DNA of 64,000 bases from contig CM042540.1 of assembly GCA_023630585.1 (NCBI GenBank), positions 11,476,574-11,540,573 on the forward strand. Reading direction: 5' to 3'. Source of the stretch: Cranoglanis bouderius (Eukaryota; Chordata; Actinopteri; Siluriformes; Cranoglanididae). The position numbers were made by a program, and so were the translations under genes. The notes beneath the pieces are model-generated. The model worked only from the letters and a program-made list of their open reading frames with translations. It was not told the origin of the DNA and ran no database searches. This document shows, piece by piece, positions 23,801 to 34,800 of this stretch; position 1 is the first letter of the stretch; each line of letters starts with the position of its first letter.

Positions 23801-26299
23801 GGGAGTTCTCCCTGTGTATGTGCGAGTTTTCTCCAGGTTCTCTGGTTTCCGCCCACCTCCTAAAACATGTCAGTAGGTAGATTGGCTATGATAAATTAAA
23901 CCTAGGCTTGGCATGTGTGTGTGCATGGTGCCCCGCAATGGAATGGTATCCCACCCAGGGTGTATTCCTGCCTCATGCCCAGTTCTCCTGGAAACGGTTC
24001 TGGATCCACTGTGATCCTGACCAGTACAAAGTGGTTACTGAAGACGAATGAATAAAAAATGTGTTTAGGTAAATCAGAGCTGACTATGGTTAAGCTGAGT
24101 CTTATAGTCATGTCTCAGTCTTCCATGAGGACTAGAGTGACATTTGTTCCATACAAAATGGTCCCACCCATTGGAAATCACATTAGGATTGATTGATTTG
24201 ACTGTCTCTTCCTAATCATGTCATTTGTTGGCAATATTACGTGTGTCCTTCTGTCCAGGTCTCCTAATGGGTGAGCCAACTTGGCTGCTTGCTGAAATAA
24301 AAAGAAAACCACATCCTAATGGTTGCCATTAACCATTTTTCCATCTACGTCTATTTAATTTAATGGTTAATGGAAACCATTTGGCAAATATCCCATTAGG
24401 AAGTGCTATATCTATATATTAACAATCTAAACATAACAAGAAAATTAGACTATTACTACAATACTTGCAGATTGGCATAATAAGTCTATCAAACAAAAAT
24501 GAACTAAAAATTATAGACTTTTTTGTTCTCAGAAATCCATAGAGATTCTCTGAAGGCCTAGAAAGCCCTAATGGTTATTGAATGTCAAACTAATTCCCTG
24601 ATTTCAAATTTTAAAAATTAATTAATTTAAAAAATTAATAAAGTATTATCGTATCTTATCTTATTAGTTACCCTACGCAAGTTTGTCTTCTTAGATCTTT
24701 TCCTGCCTTGTTAGTTGTTTGTTCAATAAAGACTGTCTGCACTTGTGTCCACCTCTTGGAAATTTTTATATTTAACTGCTAAACTTTCTTTCTCTGGGTA
24801 CTAAAGTGCTAAAACGTCCATTGTTAGTTGCACTTAATTTGTTTAGAAATCACTGTTCTTCTTGTTACGGTCTGTGGTGATTACTAATGTATTAATGATT
24901 TTGTTTTAGCACAAAGCAGACAACAGACATCTGTGTTATTCACAAGATAGCAATGCTGCAGCAAAATACAATGTGGTGTGACATCAACTTCAATATTGAG
25001 TGCTGATGTTTTTTTAGGTGACACATTTTTAGGTGACACCAGACATATGACAGTGACAGTCTGGTTTCGTGTAACATATTCCATCAAAAAGCATCACATC
25101 AGTATTCTGCCTGTAGGTCATGAAGTCAACAACTCCAGTACTATAAGCCCAGAGTCCCTAAAAGTTTGTTGATTTCCTTGAGGTAAAGATAAATCATCTG
25201 CCTTTATAGCAGGGAAATAAATAAATCTCTAATAAAATCTCTAAATTGATGACCCCTGCTATAGATAAGGCTTAATAAAAACATTTGTAGTTACATGGTA
25301 GGGTTTCCCAAGTCCTCTCCTGTAGAGCCACAGTGCTGAACAAATGTTTTTCCTCCATTCAACACACCTCCATTCAACAAAATGCCTGATAATTAGCAGA
25401 TCAGTTCATTTTAGTTATAGGCTATGCAGGACCTGAGCCAGAATAATTTCTGGCTTTTTGTTTTTTTCCTTTTTTTTTTTTTTTTAAACAATTTTTATTA
25501 CATCAGAAAACCATTCTGGTAGATGGATTGGTTACTATAAATTTCCCCTAAGTGTGAAGAAGTGTATGAATGTGTGTGTGCATGGTGCACTGTGGTAGAT
25601 TGGCATCCCATCAATGGTGCACTCCTGCCTTGCGCACAGTATTCCCGGAATAGGCTTCATATCCACTGTGACCCTGACTAGAATATAGTGCTTACTGAAG
25701 ATGAATGTACTTCCCAATGATTTCTACTTCCCAAAAAAAGGTTTATGCCCCAGGACACACCCTTGCTTCAGTGAATAATCTAACCTGGATACTGTAGATT
25801 TATATCTAAGAATTACTGCTGTTATCATAAAGACTATCCTCTGCTCATCCTGGGACTCTTACTGATAATCTGCTCATACTGAAAATCCTTACAACACAGT
25901 ATTCTGTATACTGTAATGATTTATAATCAGACTATCTGGTGTCATCCAGAAGAGGATGGGCTCTGTTTTTAGTCTAGTTCCTTTCAAGGTTTCATCCTCG
26001 TGCCATCTCAGGGAGTTTTTCCTTGTTACTGTCATCTCTGGTTTTCTTATTAGAGATCTAAATCTAAATCCGGATTTCTGTGAAGCTGCTTTGTGACAAA
26101 GTCTGCTGTTATACAAATGAAACAAATTTATTAAAGGAATCATTGATGTTTACATATGACGACAGTGGGGAATTATTATGTAGTGTCTGATGATGTTTGA
26201 ATAACTGGACATAAAGGTGATACAAGAATAGTAGACCATTGTCACTGTGTTACCTGTGTGTGGTGCTGCTAGTTCCTCTTCCTGGACCAAGTCTGACAT
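20899..26299 (-). CDS. pdc: Phosducin, complete coding region (3 coding exons)
   Basis: Phosducin is a photoreceptor and pineal cytosolic protein that binds transducin beta-gamma and damps phototransduction; PKA phosphorylation releases it. Coding exons are 26299-26254, 22857-22709 and 21417-20899, joined in phase to 714 bp (237 codons plus stop; human has 246). Exon 1 begins MSDLVQEEELAAPHTG. Exon 2 holds GPKGVIHDWRKFKLES, the conserved Gbeta-gamma-binding helix. The exon 2/3 border gives INRKMSVQEYE, which keeps the PKA target serine (human Ser73). Exon 3 carries the thioredoxin-like domain (KYRRQCMQEMHERLSFGP, VHIYDDAIKGC, DVLPTVLVYKAGEM) and the NEYGLLPE tail motif. The acidic C terminus DDDEELG also fits. 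Coding exon 1 has an acceptor at 26323-26324, so there is an upstream noncoding exon, probably near 31.2 kb. Fish keep two phosducin copies; I cannot say which this is. Confidence 0.94.
21460..21820 (+). repeat. Dispersed repeat, copy 1 (pair with 25010-25430)
   Basis: Shares 'GACAGTCTGGTTTCGTGT', 'GTCAACAACTCCAGT', 'AAATCATCTGCCTTTA' and 'CTCTAAATTGATGACCCCTGC' in the same order and orientation with 25010-25430. It lies just upstream of pdc exon 3 on the gene strand. No coding sequence or clear ends are visible. Confidence 0.75.
22092..22312. repeat. Perfect 59-bp inverted repeat plus third partial copy
   Basis: Arms 22092-22150 and 22183-22241 are exact reverse complements around a 32-bp spacer, which itself contains GTGTGGCTG...CAGCCACAC (22146-22154 and 22169-22177). 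A third unit at about 22247-22310 repeats 22126-22188 directly. The unit contains 'CTTATCCGCAAAGGGCTGGTG', typical of a fish dispersed repeat. It is in the second coding intron of pdc. Confidence 0.93.
23712..24060 (+). repeat. tRNA-type SINE, full length
   Basis: The head 'GGTGGCACAGTGGTGCAGCA' and the degenerate B-box region 'GGTTTACGGCCCCCAGT' are followed by 'GGGGAGTTCTCCCTGTGTATG', 'CTGGTTTCCGCCCACCTCC', 'GGTATCCCACCCAGGGTGTA' and a 'CTGAAGACGAATGAATAAA' tail. This is the layout of the widespread fish tRNA-derived (Mermaid-like) SINEs. Partial copies occur at 2805, 12815, 25530, 31770, 44515 and 49195. Confidence 0.75.
25010..25430 (+). repeat. Dispersed repeat, copy 2 (pair with 21460-21820)
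   Basis: Direct-orientation partner of the repeat about 3.5 kb to the left. It also shares the downstream segment 'GATAATTAGCAGATCAGTTCA' and 'GTTATAGGCT'. Confidence 0.75.
25530..25712 (+). repeat. SINE 3' half
   Basis: 'GGTAGATTGGCATCCCATCAA', 'TATTCCCGGAATAGGCTTCA' and 'ACTGTGACCCTGACTAG' followed by 'TGAAGATGAATG' correspond to the 3' half of the SINE at 23712-24060. Confidence 0.65.
25925..26140 (+). repeat. Dispersed retroelement tail
   Basis: 'TTTCAAGGTTTCATCCTC', 'CATCTCAGGGAGTTTTTCCTT' and 'TTCTGTGAAGCTGCTTTGTG' precede 'ATACAAATGAAACAAATT'. This is the tail family also seen at 2213 (inverted), 12600, 30800 and 45490. It ends about 115 bp from pdc coding exon 1. Confidence 0.6.
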
Positions 26300-27044
26300 C
26301 TTTACTGTCTGCAGCAAGACTTCTGAGAAAAGATAAAAACAGAACTTCTGTGGTTTGCAGTAAATAATTTGCCCGCTTTGTGCAACTTCCTTTTGGGTAT
26401 TTAACAAAGGAGAAATGGAGAGAACTTCCTTGGAATACTGAGAAAATTACCCCATAGTGTACTATCATTTATTTCTTAAGCCACAGTGTTTAGCTTGTAA
26501 CTACAGAAAAGGATGAATGAGTAAATGATAAAGTGAATAGAAAGAAAAGGATGTCAGCTGGTGTGGTAGATTAAACCGTGCTGATTATGATGATGTACCT
26601 ACAAGAAGATGGATTATATATGGCAGTGTCACCTACACTTATTAAGGTTGAGGTTGGATTATAAGATTAATATACATAATTATACACTGGTTTTGCATTT
26701 CAGCAGACATCTGTACTGTGTGTGGGAGCTTTTAGGTGTATGTAGTAATTGTCTCAGGTGGATATTCTTTGGAAATCTTTGGTCAGTAAACCAAGTAGGA
26801 TGGTTTTTAATGATTTATGACCATTGTGGCTAAATGAGGCTCTGGTCTATAGCACATCATTAATAAAGATTTTAAAAAATGATGAAAAGCAAAGTCCATA
26901 TGCATGCTGCTATGTATAGAGAGACGAGCGTCTTCTTCTTAGTTGGTATATTTTCACATGAACTATGAAAAACATTCATTTAATGTTTTTCGAGTATGTT
27001 ATTTAAGTAATGAATGATGTAACTAGGCATAAAGCTAACAAATA

Positions 27045-28555
27045 AAGGTGCATCTCAATAAATTAGAATGTCGTGGAAAAGTTCATTTATTTCAGTAATT
27101 CAACTCAAATTGTGAAACTTGTGTATTAAATAAATTCAATGCATACAGACTGTGAAGTAGTTTAAGTCTTTGATTCTTTTAATTCTGATGATTTCGGCTC
27201 ACATTTCACAAAAACCCACCAATTCACTATCTCAACAAATTAGAATATGGTGACATGCCAATCAGCTAATCAACTCAAAACACCTGCAAAGGTTTCCTGA
27301 GCTTTCAAAATGGTCTCTCAGTTTGGTTCGCTAGGTAAGCCACAAACATTCATTGCCAAAGAAGCTGGCTGTTCAAAGAGTGCTGTATCCAAGCATGTTA
27401 ACAGAAAGTTGAGTGGAAGGAAAAAGTGTGGAAGAAAAAGATGCACAACCAACCGAGAGAACCGCAGCCTTATGAGGATTGTCAAGCAAAATCGATTCAA
27501 GAATTTGAGTGAACTTCACAAGGAATGGACTGAGGCTGTGGTCAAGGCATCAAGAGCCACCACACACAGATGTGTCAAGGAATTTGGCTACAGTTGTATT
27601 CCTCTTGTTAAGCCACTCCTGAACCACAGACAACGTCAGAGGCGTCTTACCTGGGCTAACGAGAAGAAGAACTGGACTGTTGCCCAATGGTCCAAAGTCC
27701 TCTTTTCAGATGAGAGCAAGTTTTGTATTTCATTTGGAAACCAAGGTCCTAGAGTCTGGAGGAAGGGTGGAGAAGCTCATAGCCCAAGTTGCTTGAAGTC
27801 CAGTGTTAAGTTTCCACAGTCTGTGATGATTTGGGGTGCAATGTCATCTGCTGGTGTTGGTCCATTGTGTTTTTTGAAAACCAAAGTCACTGCACCCGTT
27901 TACCAAGAAATTTTTGGAGCACTTCATGCTTCCTTCTGCTGACCAGCTTTTTGAAGATGTTGATTTCTTTTTCCAGCAGGATTTTCCACCTGCCCACACT
28001 GCCAAAAGCACCAAAAGTTGGTTAAATGACCATGGTGTTGGTGTGCTTGACTGGCCAGCAAACTCACCACACCTGAACCCCATAGAGAATCTGTGGGGTA
28101 TTGTCAAGAGGAAAATGAGAAACAAGAGACCAAAAAAATGCAGATGAGCTGAAGGCCACTGTCAAAGAAACCTGGGCTTCCATACCACCTCAGCAGTGCC
28201 ACAAACTGATCACCTCCATGCCACGCCGAATTGAGGCAGTAATTAAAGCAAAAGGAGCCCCTACCAAGTATTGAGCACATGTACAGTAAATGAACATACT
28301 TTCCAGAAGGCCAACAATTCACTAAAAAGGTTTTTTTATTGGTCTTATGAAGTATTCTAATTTGTTGAGATAGTGAATTGGTGGGTTTTTGTTAAATGTG
28401 AGCCAAAATCATCACAATTAAAAGAGCCAAAGACTTAAACTACTTCAGTCTGTGTGCATTGAATTTATTTTATACACGAGTTTCACAATTTGAGTTGAAT
28501 TACTGAAATAAATGAACTTTTCCACGACATTCTAATTTATTGAGATGCACCTATA
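27045..28555 (+). mobile_element. Nearly intact Tc1-like transposon (two frameshifts)
   Basis: Terminal inverted repeats begin 'GGTGCATCTCAATAAATTAG' at 27050 and end with the reverse complement at about 28552. Inside each roughly 200-bp repeat the motif recurs ('CTCAACAAATTAGAATA' near 27232; its partner near 28355), an IR/DR structure. The transposase starts at 27310 (MVSQFGSLGKPQTFIAKEAG) with a helix-turn-helix, then FSDESKF (Asp 1), QQDFPPAHTA (Asp 2) and NPIENLW (Glu). The spacing is DD34E. One frameshift is near 27914 (frame jump after VYQEI). A second is at the A-run near 28133, after which DELKATVKETWA to KGAPTKY resumes before the stop at about 28275. It lies in the pdc 5' intron. 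Confidence 0.9.
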
Positions 28556-28741
28556 TATGTTACATGACAAAATCAAGTTCATTTTATATTAATAATATTT
28601 TTTAATCAATTTGAATAAGATGGTTATGTACTTCTATTTCAATGTATATTTCATAAATATAACAGTAAATAGGACTAATATATTTTTTTAGAGTAATACG
28701 TTGTTTTCAAAGTGTGGTCTTGGTGAGTTATTTATATTAGC

Positions 28742-28811
<70 letters not shown>
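28742..28811. repeat. (ATT)n microsatellite
   Basis: About 23 ATT units, pdc 5' intron. Confidence 0.97.
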
Positions 28812-28814
<3 letters not shown>

Positions 28815-29307
28815 AGCCTTAATGACTGATCACATTTTCAATTATGGGTTGAAATTACTGTGTGTTTCAATGATGTTACTCTCTATTATGTTTTGAAGCT
28901 GATCATTATCTAAAGCTTCATAACTAATGTCAAAATGTCACCGTAAATCTAACTACATATTTGATTAAAGCTATATTTCATCAAACTGTTAATATGACAC
29001 AAAATCTAAACACAGTGTAATTGGTGTAGGGATTCAGGAATATAAGGCTATAATAGTTCAGATTACATGATGATACATATTAGCATGTGCTTAATATCTG
29101 AACAGCTACAATTGTAGTCATAAAATTAATCTGCTCTGCTTTCTTTTTTTTTTTTTTTTTTTTTTTTTTACACTAAAAGGGCTTTGTGGCTGAAACAGTT
29201 TGAGAACGCCTGCTGTAAGTTATCACATGAGGCCTGATAGTGCTGACAGCATTCAGGAGATTTATAGCCGTCCATTTTGACAGAGGAAGTCCTTTATTAC
29301 GTGACAT

Positions 29308-29827
29308 ACAGTACTGTGCAAAAATTTTAGGCACCCTATTTTTTTTCAAAAAACCTTTTAGATTCCCTAACATTAGTTTTCTAGCACAAAATTAAATGTT
29401 ACAGAAAAATGTTTATATGTCATTAAAGAAAGCAGCATATTACGTAAGAGACCATTTTTCAGACAAAAAAACACAATGAAGGCTGCTGGGTTTTGCTGCA
29501 AAAATAAGAAGCAAGTGCGAAAGTCTCCAGAAGAATTGTGGTTGGTTCTGCAAGATACTCAATAAAACTTACCAGCTCATTTCCTTATAAAACTGCACTA
29601 ATTGTACCGGAGACTACTATTTTTATTTTTATTTTTATTTTTTTGTCACACCAAATATTGACTTTGTTTCATTTACTGGAAAACAAATGAAATTTATAAA
29701 TTTCATTTACTGCTCTTTATGTTTGTTTGTTTTTTAAATGTAGAAACATTTAATTTCATTATTTTGAAGGAATCTTTGCTCTACAGCATTTCTTTGCATG
29801 TGCCTAAGACTTTAGCACAGTACTGTA
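29308..29827. mobile_element. Nonautonomous TIR element of about 520 bp
   Basis: The left end 'CAGTACTGTGCAAAAATTTT' then AGGCAC, and the right end's reverse complement, form inverted repeats bordered by TA. No transposase frame is present, so it is a MITE-like or internally deleted Tc1/mariner-type element. A small inverted fragment of it recurs near 47350-47410 (CTAGAAAACTAATG). Confidence 0.75.
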
Positions 29828-30799
29828 TTCTGTATGTATTTGCCTTTTCTCCCATCAGTGAATAGGCAACATATCCACTTACCTGTATTTGTTTTCTCAC
29901 CAAATATCTTAAATCTTAAATATCTTAAACCTAAATTTCAGTAGATTGTTACATATACATGGTCAAATCAGGCCTTGAGCTCAGTTTGCACACAATAATA
30001 ACTAATAAGATTAGTTATTACTTAGGTTATTAAGTAAGATTAGTTATTACCTATTATTAAGGATTATTTATATATTTATATATCTATATGTAGAAGCTCT
30101 GTGCATTGTACTACTTGTAGTATAGGCACATATTATATACAGTATATCACTTGTGCTGTCTCTAGCTATTGTTGTTGTTTTGGCTAGATTTTGTTTATTT
30201 GTTTGTTTGTTTGTTGTTTTTAATTCTCCAAATGTTGTATACTCTCTAATAAATAGGTTTTTTAATTAGTTTAAAATCAGTCTATGTTAGTTGAGTTTGT
30301 AGGAATATGAAATCAGAGTTAATTCAGACATATAGTTTTTTAATTTAATTTTTCTATTATATATTATTTATTTCTTATGAAGTTGTCTTTAATATATTCT
30401 GCACAGGCATTTTAATTTCAGTAAATGTTCATATATCTATGATTAAATCAGTTCTTTCGCTGTTTGTACATAGTATTAACCACTTAAAAGGAAACCCATC
30501 CTCTTCTGGGTTCCCCCTGAAGAAAAACCAAAGAACCCTTGAGACATATTTTTTTACTCTAAATTTTTTTTAGCATGTACAGATCATCTAGATATACAGC
30601 TAGATGAAACACATAGTTATGCATAGTTATTACAGTGCAAACAAAAAAACTTGATATTTGAAAAAAACCTTGAAAAGTGGACAATAATTTATATGTATAA
30701 AACACTTTAAAATAATAATAATAAATCAATAATAAATGCTTATACTGTTGTTATATGACATTGTAGAGGAAATACAATGTATAGCCATTATTAGATTTA

Positions 30800-30885
30800 T
30801 TTAATTCTGGTTCCTACATCCAGATTTCTGTAAATTTGCTTTGTGACAATGCCTACTGTTAATAAAACTGAATTGAATTCTATGC
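30800..30885 (+). repeat. Retroelement tail fragment
   Basis: 'CAGATTTCTGTAAATTTGCTT' followed by 'AATAAAACTGAATTGAATTC' is another copy of the tail family at 25925. Confidence 0.55.
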
Positions 30886-31180
30886 AGCATCCTTATCTGA
30901 AAGGGTTCAAAGTAGAACCTTTTTTCGAAACTAAGAACCCTTACTTATCCCATGAACTTTGAAGAACCATTTTTCTAAGAGTGTATAGCACAGGCACATC
31001 ATTGCAAAAAAGCACTCTGAGCAGATCTTATTTGGTTAATCATTATTAGGAATATGAACTGATTAAAGATGCTTGTTAATGGTTAGCAATGAAGAGGATT
31101 TGTTTCATATATAGGATACACAAAATGTTACCTAATTATAAAGAGACAAAGAGGTTGGGAAAGAGAGCTGTCTGGCTTAC

Positions 31181-31400
31181 CTGACAGTATAGTGTGTCTT
31201 GAATAGATGCTTCTCCTATGGATTTATGGATTTTCTTTAGAAGTTCTCAGACCCCGGTGGTCCCTCTACGTTGAAGATGGTGGGTGTGGTCTAAGGTGCT
31301 TATTAGAATTAGACATGGGCGTCATGGTGACATTGTAGAGATAATTTAATGGCGTGTAATCAGATTAGAGCAGGATAATTAAGCTTCCTTCATAAAGGCA
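31181..31400 (-). promoter_or_regulatory. pdc: Candidate pdc noncoding first exon and photoreceptor-type promoter
   Basis: On minus, a strong donor CAG/GTAAGC ends a possible exon at 31181. About 40-50 bp upstream is a TATA-like CCATAAATCC (about 31216-31225). Further up, at about 31357-31385, lie TAATCAGATTA and GGATAATTAA, which are homeodomain sites of the kind bound by CRX/OTX factors in photoreceptor genes. Position and content fit a phosducin promoter about 4.9 kb before the coding start. No transcript evidence is available to me. Confidence 0.45.
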
Positions 31401-31769
31401 GATGAAAGACAGTGAGATGACCATATAGATTGCTGATTGCTGTAAACTTTTATAGATTTAAAAGATTATAGATTGATGATCCATCAGGAAAAGTGGGTGA
31501 CGAAGTGAAGAAGCTGTTTATTTGGTACATGGTGTACATATGCAAATAGATGGTTTAATAATAAGTCATTAATAAGGTTCAAATTGAAATCTGCAAGATC
31601 GACAATGAATTAGAGTAACAATGACAAGACAATCTGTTTCCTGGGCTTTTGAGACCCACTGAAGTGTCCTAATACTCAGTGATATTGTAAGGAATAAAAC
31701 ACAACCGCATGTGTTGCTGTAGTAAAATGATTTATGACTGGGTGCTGGGATCCATTACCACCATAAAGC

Positions 31770-31866
31770 TGATCATGTTCCTCAGGATAGGCTACGGATC
31801 TACCACGGCCCTGACCAGGATAAAACGCTTACTGAAGATAAATGAATGAATGAATGAATGAATGAG
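31770..31866 (+). repeat. SINE 3' end with AATG tail
   Basis: 'GGATAGGCTACGGATCTACC', 'CCTGACCAGGATAAAACGC' and 'TTACTGAAGATAAATGAATG' with four to five AATG units. Confidence 0.65.
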
Positions 31867-31869
31867 TCA

Positions 31870-34800
31870 AAGCTAGATCATGCTAACTGGCTCACCTTAG
31901 ATTCAGGTTTGTGTATACATCAGCTTGGAATGGTTCGCTGCAAATGCTAATACTACAATTCAGTGACTTTTTTTCATAATTACTATGTGCAAGAGAGATG
32001 TGTTCATGAGGAATCCACTTATTCAGATGTGTTAGCAAAGACTGTATGAGGCAACTCATTGTTAGCACTGGGTTAGGTAGCATTTCATGTTACCTAATTT
32101 GGCTTCTAAGCCTTTCATTTATTCACCCGGTGCAGTTCATTGCTAGCACTACTCTAGGCAGAATTTCTGTTAGCAAGTAAATGTACTCTTCTTGTTCTTG
32201 TGTTTGTGTTCACTGTATGATCCAGTGGTCAGAGAGTGATAATAAGACATGATCAGATTCACTGGAATGAGGAAAGGATGGACTCCCACACATCTGTTTA
32301 GTGTGACAGAGGTAGCTGCTGTATACGTGGCCTGCGTGAAACCTGATGATGTTATGCAGTTAATGACAGTTTTTTTCGGCTCTAGGCTAAAGAAGATTAT
32401 AACACTGCCTGGACATGTTGTGTCTCGTCTTTTCCTGATGCCAGTCTCCTTTTTCTCTCTTTTTTTCTTGTGGAAATATACAGATATGCTTATTAAACCA
32501 GAAAATAGACTAACTGTATGATTTTTATTGTCAACTAATTGTTTTTTTTTTACTATAGAGGACATTCCCACCCCCACACTTTGTCTGGTTTGAATTAGAA
32601 AGAAACACTTTGGCAATTGTTACAGGAAAAAAAAAAACCCCGAGAAAATTATTCACTTTTACTCATTGCTCTTTTATAAGGAAATGAATGCTGAATACCT
32701 TTTCCAACTATCAGCTTACGGCATCTTTCAGCTGAATTTTGCCTCACAGTTCAACAGCAAGCAATAAGGTTAAATATTCTGTCAGAAATCTAATTGTCTT
32801 GTAATTCAGAATTTTATTTTTCTACTTCAATTCTTTCACATTTGTAAAAGAATAAAATAAAATAAAAAAATAAATGAAAGAGTGTTTATTGTGAACTGTT
32901 TTTGCCCCATGACTTAAAAAAAAAAGTCAACAAGCAAAACAGTACACAGAATAATTTTTCTGATTTTTGACAGAAATCTGAAAAATTTGTGTCATTTTGG
33001 TGAACACAATATGGTACTACCTGCAACTTTTTACATTTTACAGTTCTGATGTTATATACCTCTAAGAGTTAGAGAAAAATAGGATTTGTTAAAAATAGAA
33101 AAGAATTGCAAAATCTAATCAGGTCATAGCTTTTATCATATATCATATTTATTGTATCTGTTCCATTGAAAGGTCAGTAAAGTGTATTTATATTATTTGT
33201 GAGTTCTGGGCCTTTATGTTTTTCTGAAAATAAGCTTCCTCATGGTGATCACTAGATGGAGGTAAAATTAAGGGTTTTTTGGTTTGTTTTTTTTTATTCC
33301 AGGCTGGCCTGGCTCTTCCTGATGCCTTATAAGGGGGAAGAGGAGGAGGAGAGGAAGCATCTCTCTTTCATGTCTGCTGCACTCTCAGACATGTTTATTT
33401 GGCTCGCAAAGGTTTCCTCCTTATGAAATAAGTCCACCGTGAGTCACACTGACCTGCCAGAAACCTCCAAGTCTGGCTTCCTAAATGAAAATTCATTAGT
33501 GAAACTGGTTCTAACAGCATGCTGCCGCCCACAGAAAAATTGCACAACACAACTTGCGTTAATTTCAAGGAGGCGGATATTATATCACAGGGACTCTCTC
33601 ACAATGGGAATTCTGTTTTTTTCCCCTTCAGTTTATTTCACATGTAAAGCCAGGGAAGTTTGCATTGCCAGTATGAACATTACACCATATTATAATTTAG
33701 GCTATATTTTTGGGAAAGGAAGTGACATGCTTTTGATTCACATTTCTTTGACTGGTCAGTCTTGTGATTGCCTACCATAAATAATTGGAGATAACTGTTT
33801 TATTGTTGTTCACAAATATACTGACATAATAAAGGTGAGCACAGACAGAGACAATATTGTGTAAAATTGGTTGGGAGAAAGAAGTCAGAGTGGTAAACGT
33901 AAAGAATAACACATGAAGGACCAAGCTGTTGTACAAAAATGATCCACTCCAGGGTGGTGCGATACGGCATGACTATAAGCTTATACCACAGATATTTGCT
34001 AATGAGTATAAGTTTTAATTACTAAAGAATGACACATTGCACACATTTTATATTATGGAACATCCACCAGACAAGTTAGTTCCTGTTATCAATTACATTA
34101 CAGCAGCTATAAACAGTCATTCCCTCAGCAGCCTCTCCTGTATTATCTCTCTTGAAGTAAAAAACACACCTTGTAACACACCATGCAACTGAGAAAACCG
34201 GAAAGTGCAAATTCCTCTGTCCTGAAGCTTCTCCCATGTCAGGGATCTTACAAACCATTGTCATCTGAGACTTTTTTCATAAATGTTACATAATTTTTCT
34301 TTGTTAAACAACACATTTTTAATCTGTTTATTATTAGTCTTAGATTATGTGGATTGTCTGCCATATAACTCCCTGTGTATGAGCTGTTACTATAGAAAAT
34401 ATAACGTAGTAATCTAATGCATTAATATAAACCATTTATGTTACATCTGAAACAGACAGCTCAAGTCTACGAACAATGGGATAAACTTGTAGGATTACTT
34501 CAAATAAAAGGTGAAACACTGAAATGTGCACCAAGAATTTTATCTGAATTTTCCACTCGAACAGGGGAAGAGTGAGCTAAAATTGACAGGAACCCTCTTA
34601 AGACACTAGTGGATTCCTTAACTGGTAGGATTGGAGCAGTTATTAAGCTGAGCGGAGGGTAACAACGTATTAGAGAAGAAATTACACATCTGGCATCTGT
34701 GACTATCTCTGGCACTACTTCTGGAATAATATTTTGATATTGTGCAACTACTGTATATGTTGAATAAAGTGCCAATTCAGTGGATTGAGAATTATTATTT

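Noticed and set aside
32170..32616. Overlapping open frames on both strands near 32.2-32.6 kb
   Set aside because: No family match, no splice logic, AT-rich ends; kept only as part of unique intergenic sequence.
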